Of a stretch of 59,772 nt of DNA, positions 19,105 to 28,556 are shown one piece after another. The stretch is taken from positions 1-59,772 of the forward strand of contig NZ_FXZK01000015.1 of the NCBI RefSeq assembly GCF_900184895.1. Reading direction: 5' to 3'. The notes beneath the pieces were generated by a model. The model did not search any database. It was not told where the DNA came from and saw only the letters and a program-made list of their open reading frames with translations. The stretch's first letter is position 1. Every line of letters starts with the position of its first letter. Source of the stretch: Flavimaricola marinus (lineage in GTDB: Bacteria > Pseudomonadota > Alphaproteobacteria > Rhodobacterales > Rhodobacteraceae). The translations under genes were made by a program, and so were the position numbers.

Positions 19105-19922
19105 CAGACTCCCTGACATTCACAATTCTCGGCTGCGGCTCATCGGGCGGCGTGCCAAGGCTTAGCGACAACGGTGGCGAATGGGGCGCTTGTGATCCGA
19201 CCAACCCAAAGAACGTGAGACGGCGCTGCTCGCTGCTCGTCAGCCGCAACAGCACAGAGGGCCAGACCCGTGTCCTGATCGATACTTCGCCAGATCTGCG
19301 AAACCAGCTCCTCGATGCGAATGTCGGGCGCCTAGATGCCGTCGCCTACACGCATGCACATGCCGATCATGTCCATGGATTGGATGATCTGCGCATGATC
19401 GTATTCAATATGCGGGCGCGTTTGCCGGTTTGGGCAGACGGTGAAACCGCCGATGCTTTGTTGGCAAGATTTGGATATGCCTTCGTCCAGCCTGCTGGGT
19501 CCGCATATCCGCCAATCCTTGATCTGAATACAATCCAAGGCGACCTGCATGTCGATGGCCCCGGAGGGCGGATCACATTGACACCATTCGAGGTGACACA
19601 TGGTTCGATCGATGCCTTGGGATTCAGAGTTGGTGGTTTGGCCTATGTCCCCGACGTCTCCGATATTCCACATGACTCCTGGTCTTATTTGGAAAACCTG
19701 GATTATCTGATTTTGGACGCCCTCCGACGGACGCCACATCCCACTCACGCGCATCTGGATCAGGCACTGGAATGGATCGAACGTGCAAAGCCGCAACACG
19801 CCATTCTGACGAATATGCACATCGATCTCGACTATGCGGAAGTGGCAGCCGAAACACCTGACAACATCAACCCGGCATACGACGGAATGACGATAACGCT
19901 TCCAGTCCAGACTGAAAGCTGA
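19101..19922 (+). CDS. MBL-fold metal hydrolase, PhnP-like
   Basis: A 273-residue metallo-beta-lactamase fold protein. It opens with TFTILGCGSSGGVPRL, carries the metal motif THAHADHVHGLDD (HxHxDH) and ends with ILTNMHIDLDY. Close relatives include PhnP phosphodiesterase and RNase Z-like proteins. In Rhodobacterales this gene regularly follows tatD. The substrate cannot be told from sequence. It shares the ATGA overlap with the TatD gene, so it is probably the last gene of the operon. Confidence 0.88.
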   Translation: MTDSLTFTILGCGSSGGVPRLSDNGGEWGACDPTNPKNVRRRCSLLVSRNSTEGQTRVLIDTSPDLRNQLLDANVGRLDAVAYTHAHADHVHGLDDLRMIVFNMRARLPVWADGETADALLARFGYAFVQPAGSAYPPILDLNTIQGDLHVDGPGGRITLTPFEVTHGSIDALGFRVGGLAYVPDVSDIPHDSWSYLENLDYLILDALRRTPHPTHAHLDQALEWIERAKPQHAILTNMHIDLDYAEVAAETPDNINPAYDGMTITLPVQTES

Positions 19923-19961
19923 ACAAGTGATTTCCTAGCTGGCGGCTTTGCCGAGCCGCGC

Positions 19962-20909
19962 ATGAGCAAAGGTCAATACGTGAGCGCGCTTACATCCGTC
20001 ATCCTGCCGGTCTTCATCGTCTTGGCCTTTGGCTATGTCAGCACTTGGCGGGGCTACTTCACCGACACCGGAATCGATGCCTTGATGAAGTTCACGCAAG
20101 GTTTCGCAATACCTTGTCTGCTTTTTCAGGCTATTGCCAGCTTGGACCTCGGCCAGAATTTCGAGCTCCCCCTTCTGCTATCCTTTTATCTTGGGGCCTT
20201 AGCCGGATTTGGCATTGGCACTTTCGGAGCCCGATTGCTATTCGGTCGCAGTTGGGAAGACTCCGTTGCAATTGGCTTTGTGGGTCTTTTTTCGAACTCA
20301 TTGCTGCTCGGGCTACCAATCACAGAACGTGCATACGGCGGCGACGCGCTGTCCGCCAACTTTGCCATTATCGCGATGCATGCACCGTTTTGTTACGCGG
20401 TCGGCATTACAACCATGGAAGCTGTCAAAGCGAGAGGAGAGAGCCTCGTAAAATTGCCCGCGAAAGTTCTCAGAGCGATGTTTCGAAACGCTCTGATCGT
20501 CGGCATTTCGCTCGGGTTCATTTTCAACATCACCGGTTTACCGCTGCCCGAGGTTCTGAGCGACGCCCTTGGGCTGATCGTCCGCGCGGCCCTCCCGGTG
20601 GCGCTCTTCGGGCTTGGCGGCGTCCTCTACCGCTACCGGCCAGAGGGGGACATGAGAGCAATTCTGTTTATCGTCAGCATCTCCCTCATCTTGCACCCTG
20701 TGGTCACTTTCGGGCTTGGGCACTGGAACGATCTAAGCGATCAAGCCCTAAGATCGGCTGTGATTACTGCGGCAATGGCTCCGGGCGTGAATGCATACCT
20801 ATTTGCCAATATGTATGGCAATGCTCGAAGAGTCGCCGCTTCGGCCGTCCTGATTGGGACAGGACTATCAATTTTCACGACCGCTTTATGGATCAATATC
20901 CTGCCCTAG
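19962..20909 (+). CDS. AEC-family transporter (auxin efflux carrier type)
   Basis: A 315-residue inner-membrane protein with about ten hydrophobic helices in two repeats (for example VILPVFIVLAFGYVSTW and VGLFSNSLLLGLPI in the first). Helices such as ALPVALFGLGGVLYRY are typical of AEC permeases, which include malonate transporter-like proteins. The substrate is unknown; a malonyl-CoA synthetase gene occurs 6 kb away but is not linked. The ATG at 19962 has little ribosome-binding sequence; an in-frame GTG at 19980 has AAAGG 7 bases upstream and may be the true start. Confidence 0.85.
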   Translation: MSKGQYVSALTSVILPVFIVLAFGYVSTWRGYFTDTGIDALMKFTQGFAIPCLLFQAIASLDLGQNFELPLLLSFYLGALAGFGIGTFGARLLFGRSWEDSVAIGFVGLFSNSLLLGLPITERAYGGDALSANFAIIAMHAPFCYAVGITTMEAVKARGESLVKLPAKVLRAMFRNALIVGISLGFIFNITGLPLPEVLSDALGLIVRAALPVALFGLGGVLYRYRPEGDMRAILFIVSISLILHPVVTFGLGHWNDLSDQALRSAVITAAMAPGVNAYLFANMYGNARRVAASAVLIGTGLSIFTTALWINILP

Positions 20910-21041
20910 CAGCGGATTGCGGAATGGCGCGGCTTTTCCCAAGAAACAATCTCACCAACTTATGGTGTGCTTTGCCCTTACACGGCAATCGATTCTAGAG
21001 GACGCACCATTAGCCTTCTTGAATAACGAAAGCAGTGCCAA

Positions 21042-21896
21042 TCAGCTCGGGCTAAGACCGCGCAGCCTTTCGGACCGGCGTCTCAAGATCTCCAAGGTCG
21101 CGAGCAACAGGACCGAGATCGAGATCAGGACAGTGGCGGCAGCCAGGATCGTCGGGCTGATCTGTTCACGTAGGCCAGTGAACATTTGCCAAGGAAGCGT
21201 CTTTTGTCCGGCAGAGCCGACGAACAACACCACGACGACTTCATCGAACGACGTGATGAAGGCAAACAAGGCTCCGGAGATCACCCCCGGCAGAATCAAT
21301 GGCATCTGAACGCGAAAGAACGTCGTTACGGGGCCGGCCCCCATGTTGGCGGCGGCGCGGGTCAGTGATCGATCAAATCCTACCAAGGTTGCAGTGACGG
21401 TGATGATCACAAAAGGAATGCCAAGCGCCGCATGGGCCAAGACCACGCCCCAATACGTGCCCTGCATCCCAATACGCGAGTAGAAGAAGTACATCCCTGC
21501 TGCCGAAATGATCAACGGAACGATCATTGGGGAAATCAACACCGCCATGATTGCCCTACGAAACGGCACATGGCTTTGGCTCAAGCCAATCGCGGCAAGT
21601 GTCCCCAGACACACTGAGATCAACGTCGCCACGGGCGCGATCTTCAAGGAGTTTCGCAAAGGCTGCTGCCAAGCCTCGTTCGTGAAGAAATCCACGTAAT
21701 GTTTGGTGCTATACCCCTCGGGGTCTAGGCGAAGCATTTCTGGCGTGAAAGTGAAGAAATCCTCGGCGTTGAAGGACAGCGGTATGATGACCAAAATCGG
21801 CGCGATCAGGAAAAAGAAGATGAACCCGCAGATAACTCGGAAGGAATAATACCAGATCCGTTGACCCATCGTTGCGTAAATCGGCGGACCGCTCAT
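21042..21896 (-). CDS. ABC transporter permease, PotC type
   Basis: A 284-residue inner-membrane subunit of a polyamine-type (POPT) importer. It has six helices and the EAA-like loop RAAANMGAGPVTTFFRVQMPLILPGVI that contacts the ATPase. GGAGA lies 7 bases before the ATG. It is the last gene of the operon 26329 to 21042, 118 bases after the PotB-type gene. Families of this type move putrescine, spermidine or related organic cations; the actual substrate is not shown. Confidence 0.9.
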   Translation of the reverse strand: MSGPPIYATMGQRIWYYSFRVICGFIFFFLIAPILVIIPLSFNAEDFFTFTPEMLRLDPEGYSTKHYVDFFTNEAWQQPLRNSLKIAPVATLISVCLGTLAAIGLSQSHVPFRRAIMAVLISPMIVPLIISAAGMYFFYSRIGMQGTYWGVVLAHAALGIPFVIITVTATLVGFDRSLTRAAANMGAGPVTTFFRVQMPLILPGVISGALFAFITSFDEVVVVLFVGSAGQKTLPWQMFTGLREQISPTILAAATVLISISVLLLATLEILRRRSERLRGLSPS

Positions 21897-22014
21897 CTGA
21901 TGTCTCCGGCATTGTGAGGCAAGCTCAAGCCGGCAAATGTCGGCTCAAGTTCAAATTGGACAAGATAGGGCTGGCTACTTCCGCCCAACGTCGGGACTGC
22001 CGCGACAAACATTC

Positions 22015-23688
22015 TCAGCCTCCCAGCTTCACGTTGTCGATCCCGACCAAGCGATCGTAAACCCAGTAAAGTGCGAGGACCAAGGTCAGCAATATCGCAC
22101 CAAGCGCGGCGGCCAAGCCCCAGTTCAACGAGCTTGAGATATGGAACGCGATCCGATTCGAGATGAACACCCCCTTGGTTCCACCAACGATCTCAGGCGT
22201 GATGTAGTAGCCGATGGCCGTAATGAATACGAGGATGGACCCGGCACCGATACCCGGAACGCTCTGAGGGAAATAGACGCGCCAGAACGCTGTCCAATCC
22301 GTCGCCCCAAGCGACTTTGCGGCCCGCAGGTACGACGGCGGTATCGTCTTCAAGACGGAATACAGCGGCAGGACCATAAACGGTAAGAGGATATGAGTCA
22401 TCGCGATGATCGTGCCGGTGGCGTTGTTGATCATCACGAGCCGATTTGCGTCGTCCAGCAAACCTATGCCGACGAGCAAATCATTGATGACGCCCTGCTG
22501 CTGCAAGAGCACTTTCCAGGCACTTGTACGGACAAGGAGCGATGTCCAGAACGGCAATAGCACAAGGATCATCAAGAGGTTCGCAGAGCGCGCAGGCAGG
22601 TTGGCCATGAGCCAGGCGATCGGATAGCCAAGCAAGATGCAGGAAAACGTAATCGCAAGGCTCATCAACATCGTTCGCAGGAACAACGTCAGGTAAAGCT
22701 GCTCGTTCTCAGGACGCCACTCAGCACCATCAGCACCATTGCGCATATCAATGGCGTTCAGGAAATAACCGTCGGTGTAACGTGGACTGTAGGTCTTGAT
22801 GACCTCCCAATTCGATAGGTCGGCCCAGCCGTCATCGATTTCGATCATGGCCTCGCGGTAATTGATCACCGGAAGCTCTGCCTCAAGGGCAGCATTCAAT
22901 TGCGCCGCTCCGGGCCCATCATAAGCCAGGATCCCTTCGCGCAGGGCCGGGTCCTGAAGGTCGAGGCCAATCGCGGCGTAGACGCCTTCCCACGGTTCCT
23001 CCTCAGAAACCACGTCCTCATCGGCTATTGCCGTGAATATGGCAAAATCAGAATAAGCGGCGGCAGTTCGCGGCAGCACGACCGAAATGTCGCTGCCTGG
23101 CAAGAAACCAATGTCGCCGCTCATATCCTCGGTGGTCAACGCGGCAAGACGATCCCGGCGCGACTTGAGCAGCCCATTGGCAGGATCGCCGGTTCCCTGC
23201 ATAATGCCATACCAGAAGGAGGCTTCCTCCCAAGCGGGATCGAGATCTTCGAGGACATCTTGTGTCAACTCACCGACATCGTCGAGGCTGCGACCCGAGG
23301 AGCGAAAGACCGACGAAATGCCGGATTGCTCATAGTTCAATCTGGACCCAAGACGTGTGTGCTGCTTGGCTTCGGCAGCTAGAAAAAGATCGGCATACAG
23401 TGCCTCGAATGCGCGTTCACTCGGCAACTCGCCAGTCTCTGGATCCCATTCCGCAAGAACCTCAACGGTGTCGGGCAACGTGTTGCCTACGATCTCATTC
23501 TCGACTGAGCGAAACAGCATATCCACGATGGGAGCGACGAACGTCAGAATGATGAACAGCAGGAGAGGCGCGATCAGGAGCAGCGCTCTAATTTTTTCGC
23601 GGCGCAATGCCCGGTTCAGGCTGGACTTGAGGCTCCGGCCGTCGGAAGTCAGCATTACTTCGTTTTCAGGGGCGCTTGCATCTGTCAT
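22015..23688 (-). CDS. ABC transporter permease, PotB type with large periplasmic insert
   Basis: A 557-residue permease, nearly twice the usual 280-300. The first helix is at about 35-57, then about 270 hydrophilic residues (60-330) before the remaining helices starting LYLTLFLRTMLMSL at 331. The EAA loop is LRAAKSLGATDWTAFWRVYFPQSVPGI. The insert includes acidic stretches and a repeated tyrosine-rich region (NWEVIKTYSPRYTDGYF) and would face the periplasm, where it could bind the solute-binding protein or substrate. The ATG overlaps the preceding stop as TAATG. Confidence 0.88.
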   Translation of the reverse strand: MTDASAPENEVMLTSDGRSLKSSLNRALRREKIRALLLIAPLLLFIILTFVAPIVDMLFRSVENEIVGNTLPDTVEVLAEWDPETGELPSERAFEALYADLFLAAEAKQHTRLGSRLNYEQSGISSVFRSSGRSLDDVGELTQDVLEDLDPAWEEASFWYGIMQGTGDPANGLLKSRRDRLAALTTEDMSGDIGFLPGSDISVVLPRTAAAYSDFAIFTAIADEDVVSEEEPWEGVYAAIGLDLQDPALREGILAYDGPGAAQLNAALEAELPVINYREAMIEIDDGWADLSNWEVIKTYSPRYTDGYFLNAIDMRNGADGAEWRPENEQLYLTLFLRTMLMSLAITFSCILLGYPIAWLMANLPARSANLLMILVLLPFWTSLLVRTSAWKVLLQQQGVINDLLVGIGLLDDANRLVMINNATGTIIAMTHILLPFMVLPLYSVLKTIPPSYLRAAKSLGATDWTAFWRVYFPQSVPGIGAGSILVFITAIGYYITPEIVGGTKGVFISNRIAFHISSSLNWGLAAALGAILLTLVLALYWVYDRLVGIDNVKLGG

Positions 23689-23975
23689 TACACGCCCTCA
23701 ACCAATACAAAAGAGCTGTCAGCGTTCGCTCGGCGGATGTCGGCAACTTTTTGATATTCGGGGTCATTATAAGCCGCTCGCGCCGCTTCGTAACTGTCAA
23801 ACTCAATAACGATATGACGCTCCTGCAACTGGCCTTCGACCAGTTCGGACTGCCCACCTCGGACGATAAATCGGCCACCTAGCCGGTCGAAAATGGGCGT
23901 ATCGAGACGCACATACTCCTTGTAAGGCTCGGGGTCGGTCACCGTTACATGAGCGATGATATAGCCTTTGGGCAT
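23688..23975 (-). CDS. DUF1330 family protein
   Basis: A 95-residue ferredoxin-like alpha/beta barrel protein of the DUF1330 family (GYIIAHVTVTDPEPYKEYVR, later RHIVIEFDSYEAARAAYNDPEYQ). No enzymatic role is established for the family. The start at 23975 has AAGGA about 8 bases upstream. It lies between the binding-protein gene and the PotB-type permease, and its stop overlaps the permease start, so it is translated with the transporter. It may process or sense the transported compound; this is inference. Confidence 0.85.
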   Translation of the reverse strand: MPKGYIIAHVTVTDPEPYKEYVRLDTPIFDRLGGRFIVRGGQSELVEGQLQERHIVIEFDSYEAARAAYNDPEYQKVADIRRANADSSFVLVEGV

Positions 23976-23999
23976 GACGGCAGTCCTTGCAAAGTTGGT

Positions 24000-24025
24000 C
24001 CGGGGCGAACGATCGCCCGCCCCGG
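24000..24025 (-). terminator. Stem-loop between binding protein and DUF1330 genes
   Basis: CCGGGGCG at 24000-24007 pairs with CGCCCCGG at 24018-24025 across a 10-base loop. It lies just after the binding-protein stop in the direction of transcription and is not followed by a run of T. It is therefore more likely a partial terminator or RNA-stabilising hairpin that keeps binding-protein levels above those of the permeases. Confidence 0.5.
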
Positions 24026-24036
24026 AAAGGGTCTTG

Positions 24037-25149
24037 TTATTGAGCGAGCCAGGACTGGAACTTCGCGTCAAGATCGTCGCGATAGTCGGCCCAGAAATCG
24101 TACTGAGTCACGAACACGTTGGACGCGTTAGCCGGATCGGTCGGCATATGCTCGGCCATCGGAATACCCAGCGTGCCGTGATTGCCGACGAGCGGCGCGG
24201 ACGAGGCGCGAGCCGGACCGTAGGAGATGAACTTGGCCTGATCCGCCAGTCGCTGCGTGTCGGTGGCAAAGTGCACGAAGTCCAAGACACGTGCGAGACG
24301 GTCCTCGGGAAGGCCTTCGGGGATGATCCATCCGTCGAAGTCGAGCATCTGTGCATCCCACAGCATACCGATCGGCTGGTCCTGCTCTGCGATCGCGCTG
24401 AACAGGCGGCCGTTGTAGGTCGAACCCATCACGACTTCGCCGTCAGCCAAGAGCTGCGGTGTTTCCGCACCGGCTGTCCACCAGACGACGCTGTCCTTGA
24501 TCGTGTCCAGCTTGGCGAAAGCCTGCGCCTGGCCCTCTTCGGTGGCCAGAACGTCATAGATGTCGTCCTTTGCAACGCCGTCACACAGCAGTGCCCACTC
24601 CATGTTGGCAATCGGGCGCCGGTTCAGCGACCGCTGACCCGGATAGGTTTCAAGATCGAAGATCGCGCAGATCGACGTCGGCGGCGTGTCGCCGACCAGG
24701 TCGGTGCGGTAGCCCATTGTCGTCGAAAAGACGATCTGCGGGATGAAGCAGTCGGAAACGATCGAGTCGCCAAAATCGTCAGACGCGTCGGTGCCGTCAT
24801 CGGCAGCCGCAAGGATCTCGTCATGGTCGACTTCCATGGCAAGGCCTTCATCGCAGAGACGAATGGCGTCCGCAGCTTCAACGTCTACCAGATCCCAAGT
24901 GATGTTGCCGGCTTCGTTCATGGCCCGCAGTTTGGCCACCGCCTCAGCGCTGCTTTCGTCGTAAATGATCGTCATCTCGGGATGCATCTCGAGATAAGGA
25001 TCAGAGTAGGCACCGATCTGGCTCGCCTGATAGGCGCCACCCCAGCTCACGATGGTCATCTCGTCGGCCATGCCGTGCGCATCAGCCAGCGCCATTCCGG
25101 CGACTGCTGTCAGCGCAGTGCCGATCATCAGTGTGGTCTTGAAAGTCAT
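24037..25149 (-). CDS. ABC transporter substrate-binding protein, PotD-like
   Basis: A 370-residue periplasmic receptor. The signal peptide is about residues 1-22 (ending VAGMALADA). The mature protein begins MTIVSWGGAYQASQIGAYSD, typical of polyamine or organic-cation receptors, with conserved stretches TWDLVDVEAADAIRLCDEG and VVMGSTYNGRLFSAI. GGGAG lies before the ATG at 25149; upstream frame extension lacks a signal peptide context. Acidic and aromatic residues in the cleft region fit a cationic ligand, but the ligand is not determinable. Confidence 0.9.
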   Translation of the reverse strand: MTFKTTLMIGTALTAVAGMALADAHGMADEMTIVSWGGAYQASQIGAYSDPYLEMHPEMTIIYDESSAEAVAKLRAMNEAGNITWDLVDVEAADAIRLCDEGLAMEVDHDEILAAADDGTDASDDFGDSIVSDCFIPQIVFSTTMGYRTDLVGDTPPTSICAIFDLETYPGQRSLNRRPIANMEWALLCDGVAKDDIYDVLATEEGQAQAFAKLDTIKDSVVWWTAGAETPQLLADGEVVMGSTYNGRLFSAIAEQDQPIGMLWDAQMLDFDGWIIPEGLPEDRLARVLDFVHFATDTQRLADQAKFISYGPARASSAPLVGNHGTLGIPMAEHMPTDPANASNVFVTQYDFWADYRDDLDAKFQSWLAQ

Positions 25150-25231
25150 ATTTTTCTCCCGTTGACTTTTATGGTTTGTTTTCCGGTGAGCAGTCCCGTT
25201 GACCGCCCAAACCTTTCCTTGCACAAGCGCC

Positions 25232-26329
25232 TTAAGCATCGAGAGCGCGGCAATCCTCTGGCAGCCAACCGATCTTGATCTGCTCGCCAGGTTTCAGCCG
25301 CACCTGATCCGGCGCGTTGCGTGTCTTGATGATGAAATTGTCGATCCCGGCAACCCGAAGTCGCGTTCTGAAGATATCCCCCATGTAAACGAACTCAAGC
25401 ACCTCCGCATCCAAGGTGTGAGTGCCATCTCTCATCCGTTCGGGATTGAATTCGACACGCTCCGGACGGATCGACACCTTGGTACGATCACCCACTGCGC
25501 TCACATTTACCGGAAGCGCCGAAATAATGTCGCCACTGTCCAATTTCACAGTGCACTCGCCCGCTTCGATCGCAGTAACAACACCCTCTAGCGTATTGTT
25601 TTCACCAATAAACTGAGCAACGAACGAGTTCATCGGCTTCTCGTACAGCTCGGCCGGTGGGGCCAATTGCTGGATACGACCGGCCTCAAAAACCGCGACC
25701 CTGTCCGACATCGTCAGCGCTTCGGTCTGGTCGTGGGTCACGTAAACGACGGTAATACCCAAGGAATGCGCGAGCCTCGTGATTTCAAACTGCAGGGTTT
25801 CGCGAAGCTGTTTGTCCAGAGCCCCGAGCGGCTCGTCCATCAGCACCAGTTCCGGCTCGAAGACCAAGGCACGCGCCAAGGCAACACGTTGTTGCTGCCC
25901 GCCGGACAATTGACTCGGCCGCCGACCACCAAAGGCCCCCATCTGGACCATGTCCAAAGCGCGCTTGATCTTTGCTTCACGGTCCGACTTTCCCATCTTG
26001 CGGACTTCGAGCGGAAAACTGAGGTTCTCGGCCACCGACATATGGGGGAACAAGGCATAGTTCTGGAAAACCATTCCGATGCCGCGCTTGTGAGGTGGGA
26101 TATTGTTGATCGGCTTGCCATCCAGTCGAATGTCGCCGTTCGTCGCGGTCTCAAATCCGGCAAGCATCATAAGACATGTCGTCTTACCACTCCCCGACGG
26201 CCCGAGCATCGTCAAGAACTCGCCCTTCGGAAGCGACAGGTTCAAGTCCTTCACCACAAGTGTTTCGCCGTCGTAGCTCTTCTGTACGCGTTCAAACTCG
26301 ACGAAAGCCGATTCCGAGGTTTCTGACAA
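25232..26329 (-). CDS. ABC transporter ATP-binding protein, PotA type
   Basis: The 365-residue ATPase of the polyamine-type importer. Walker A is GPSGSGKT at 43-50, Q-loop VFQNYALFPHMSV, signature LSGGQQQR, Walker B LVLMDEP and the H-loop VTHDQTEA. The C-terminal 110 residues form the TOBE regulatory domain (VSIRPERVEF). It is the first gene of the ATPase, binding protein, DUF1330, permease, permease operon. Confidence 0.93.
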   Translation of the reverse strand: MSETSESAFVEFERVQKSYDGETLVVKDLNLSLPKGEFLTMLGPSGSGKTTCLMMLAGFETATNGDIRLDGKPINNIPPHKRGIGMVFQNYALFPHMSVAENLSFPLEVRKMGKSDREAKIKRALDMVQMGAFGGRRPSQLSGGQQQRVALARALVFEPELVLMDEPLGALDKQLRETLQFEITRLAHSLGITVVYVTHDQTEALTMSDRVAVFEAGRIQQLAPPAELYEKPMNSFVAQFIGENNTLEGVVTAIEAGECTVKLDSGDIISALPVNVSAVGDRTKVSIRPERVEFNPERMRDGTHTLDAEVLEFVYMGDIFRTRLRVAGIDNFIIKTRNAPDQVRLKPGEQIKIGWLPEDCRALDA

Positions 26330-26567
26330 ACCCAGTCTCCCTGTCCAACGGCGGCTTTTGCCGCGCTATTGGTGTAGGACTAAACCGAAGCGACACAAAA
26401 GATGCAACAGCACGCTCAAAAATTTGGCTGATGCCCCTTAATGTCAGGAGAAATACCGCGAATATCCCCTAAGAGCAGGCGATTTGCCTGTGAATTAGGC
26501 AAAAAGTTGAACACGAAACCGCGAGCCTACCAGGTTTCCGCAATGACCTCCCGCCCGAGGTCCAGCG

Positions 26568-28073
26568 TCAGATACGTCGGTACTTCTCTCGCAGCAGATT
26601 CTTTTGCACCTTGCCCATGGCGTTGCGCGGCAATTCGTCGACGACGATCAGCTTCTTCGGCAGCTTGAAACGTGCCAAAGAGGTGGTGAGCTTCTCGGAA
26701 ATTGAAGCAATATCAATCGTATGGCCGGACTTTTGGACAAGAACGCCCAGGCCGGCCTCGCCAAGGTCCGCATGTGGCACTCCGATGACAGCGCTTTCGA
26801 GGACACCCTCCTGTTCGTCTAGCACCATCTCGATTTCCTTGGGATAGATGTTGTACCCACCCGAAATAATGAGGTCCTTGTTGCGCCCGACGATATGAAC
26901 GTAGCCATCATCGTCGATCTTCCCCAGATCGCCCGTGATGAAGAATCCATCCGCCCGTAGCTCCGCGGCTGTTTTTTCGGGCATCCGCCAGTAGCCAAGA
27001 AAGACGTTCGGACCGCGAACTTCGATCTGACCGATCTCACCGTCTGGCACCGTCTCGCCAGTGGCGGCATCCGTGATCTTCAATTCAACGCTAGGAAGGG
27101 GCTTGCCGACAGTCCCTGCCCTGCGCTCACCGTCATAAGGATTTGACGTGTTCATATTCGTTTCGGTCATTCCATACCGCTCGAGGATCCGATGGCCTGT
27201 CCGCTCTTCGAACTGAACATGCGTATCGGCCAGCAGCGGAGCAGAGCCGGAGATGAAAAGTCGCATATTCGATGCCAGATCACTGTCAAATCTCGGCTCG
27301 GCCAGAAGCCTCGTGTAGAACGTCGGCACCCCCATGAGGGTCGTGGCTCGCGGCATCCACTCTATCAGCGAATCGATATCGAGTTTCGGCATGAAAACCA
27401 TGCTTCCGCCGGCGATGAGGGTCACGTTCACCGCCACAAACAGGCCGTGCGTGTGAAAGATCGGCAAGGCGTGAAGCAGTATGTCGTCAGAAGTGAATTC
27501 CCAAAGCTCTGCCAGAACTTCGGCGTTCGACAGCAAGTTGTTCTGGCTCAACATTGCACCCTTGGAGCGCCCGGTTGTGCCGGAGGTATAGAGCAGCGCA
27601 GCCAGATCATCGCCATGCCGTGGGGCCGTCTCAAATGTGGATTTCTGTCCTTTGGCGGCGTCCGCAAACGATCCTGCGCCCGAAGCATCCAAAGTCATGA
27701 GTGCGGCACCGATGCGTCCCGCAACCGGCTCCAACTCTTCTTTGTTCTGAGGTCGGCACAAGATCAACGAGCAAGCGCTGTCCTCGAAGAAGTATGTCAA
27801 TTCCTCCACCTGATAGGCTGTGTTCAACGGGAGAAAGACGAGCCCGGCCTGGACGCAAGCCGCGTAGAGCGCCAGTGCCTCGGGAGACTTGTCGATCTGT
27901 GCCGCCACTCTATCGCCGGGACGCAGGCCCTGCGCCACGATCGCATTGGCCATCTGAGCTGCCATATCCAGAAACTCGGAATGCGAAACGGTGCGACCGT
28001 CCAACAGGTGAAGAAATGGTGTCGTCTTGCCGATATGACGGCCGAAAAGACGATCAAACAGAGGATTGGCCAT
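26568..28073 (-). CDS. matB: Malonyl-CoA synthetase (malonate-CoA ligase)
   Basis: Activates malonate to malonyl-CoA with ATP and CoA. It is an acyl-adenylate enzyme of 501 residues with the P-loop LLYTSGTTGRSKGAML, motif ERYGMTETNM, the hinge GDLGKIDDDGYVHIVGRNKD and the catalytic C-terminal lysine in PRNAMGKVQK. The segments HALPIFHTHGLFVAVN and VFMPKLDIDSLIEWMPRAT are characteristic of MatB. The start at 28073 has AGGAAG 7 bases upstream. It lies upstream of the pot-type operon with a 238-base gap, so it may be transcribed separately. Confidence 0.88.
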   Translation of the reverse strand: MANPLFDRLFGRHIGKTTPFLHLLDGRTVSHSEFLDMAAQMANAIVAQGLRPGDRVAAQIDKSPEALALYAACVQAGLVFLPLNTAYQVEELTYFFEDSACSLILCRPQNKEELEPVAGRIGAALMTLDASGAGSFADAAKGQKSTFETAPRHGDDLAALLYTSGTTGRSKGAMLSQNNLLSNAEVLAELWEFTSDDILLHALPIFHTHGLFVAVNVTLIAGGSMVFMPKLDIDSLIEWMPRATTLMGVPTFYTRLLAEPRFDSDLASNMRLFISGSAPLLADTHVQFEERTGHRILERYGMTETNMNTSNPYDGERRAGTVGKPLPSVELKITDAATGETVPDGEIGQIEVRGPNVFLGYWRMPEKTAAELRADGFFITGDLGKIDDDGYVHIVGRNKDLIISGGYNIYPKEIEMVLDEQEGVLESAVIGVPHADLGEAGLGVLVQKSGHTIDIASISEKLTTSLARFKLPKKLIVVDELPRNAMGKVQKNLLREKYRRI

Positions 28074-28556
28074 TGGATTCTTCCTAGTTTCGCGTGAGCC
28101 ATTGGCTAGAGGCACGCAGACGTCAGTTCAAGTTCAGATAGTACAATGCGAACTCGAACCCGCAACCTGCCCTCAGATCTTGGTACATAGTTCTCATAAA
28201 CCGGCCCCTTGTCGTACTTTCAACCGCACCCTTGAGGACTGCCAGCAGCGATCGACGTTCCAACTCTGCATCCTACAGCGTAGCCCCCTTGAAATCGACA
28301 GTGCCCGTTGGCCAGGTACAAATCTCTAAACCCGTGCAACCATCATGTTCCTGATCCTGCTGGCAACGCATCAAAATCCGCGATAAACGCGGTTCAGGAG
28401 GGGTGAAAAGCATGGTCGACACGTGCACATGAGCTGTGACCAGCCACCAGTCGCGAATGAGACCGCACCACCATCAGTTAAGAATTGTCGGATGGGTTAG
28501 GCGAGCTTGAACCGGTTTGAGAATGGCCCCACGACCAACAAAGAAGGAATCGCGAA
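28074..28556. other. Divergent intergenic region, matB and transaldolase
   Basis: No gene was recognised in 483 bases. A small GC hairpin (CCGCG at 28378-28382, CGCGG at 28388-28392) is followed by AGGAGG and a six-codon open frame at 28412-28432. A tal leader is possible but unsupported. It must hold two outward promoters; neither was clear. Confidence 0.35.

Noticed and set aside
23968-25278. 436-residue open frame on the plus strand across the PotD-like gene
   Set aside because: Antisense to a receptor with a signal peptide and conserved segments; no motif in the translation.
26483-26503. Inverted repeat TTTGCCT / AGGCAAA between matB and the pot-type operon
   Set aside because: Only 7 pairs, no T run in either direction, no second copy found; cannot be called a terminator or operator.
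28412-28432. Six-codon open frame after AGGAGG upstream of tal, possible leader peptide
   Set aside because: No codon bias linked to a regulating amino acid and no alternative hairpins recognised; too short to support.
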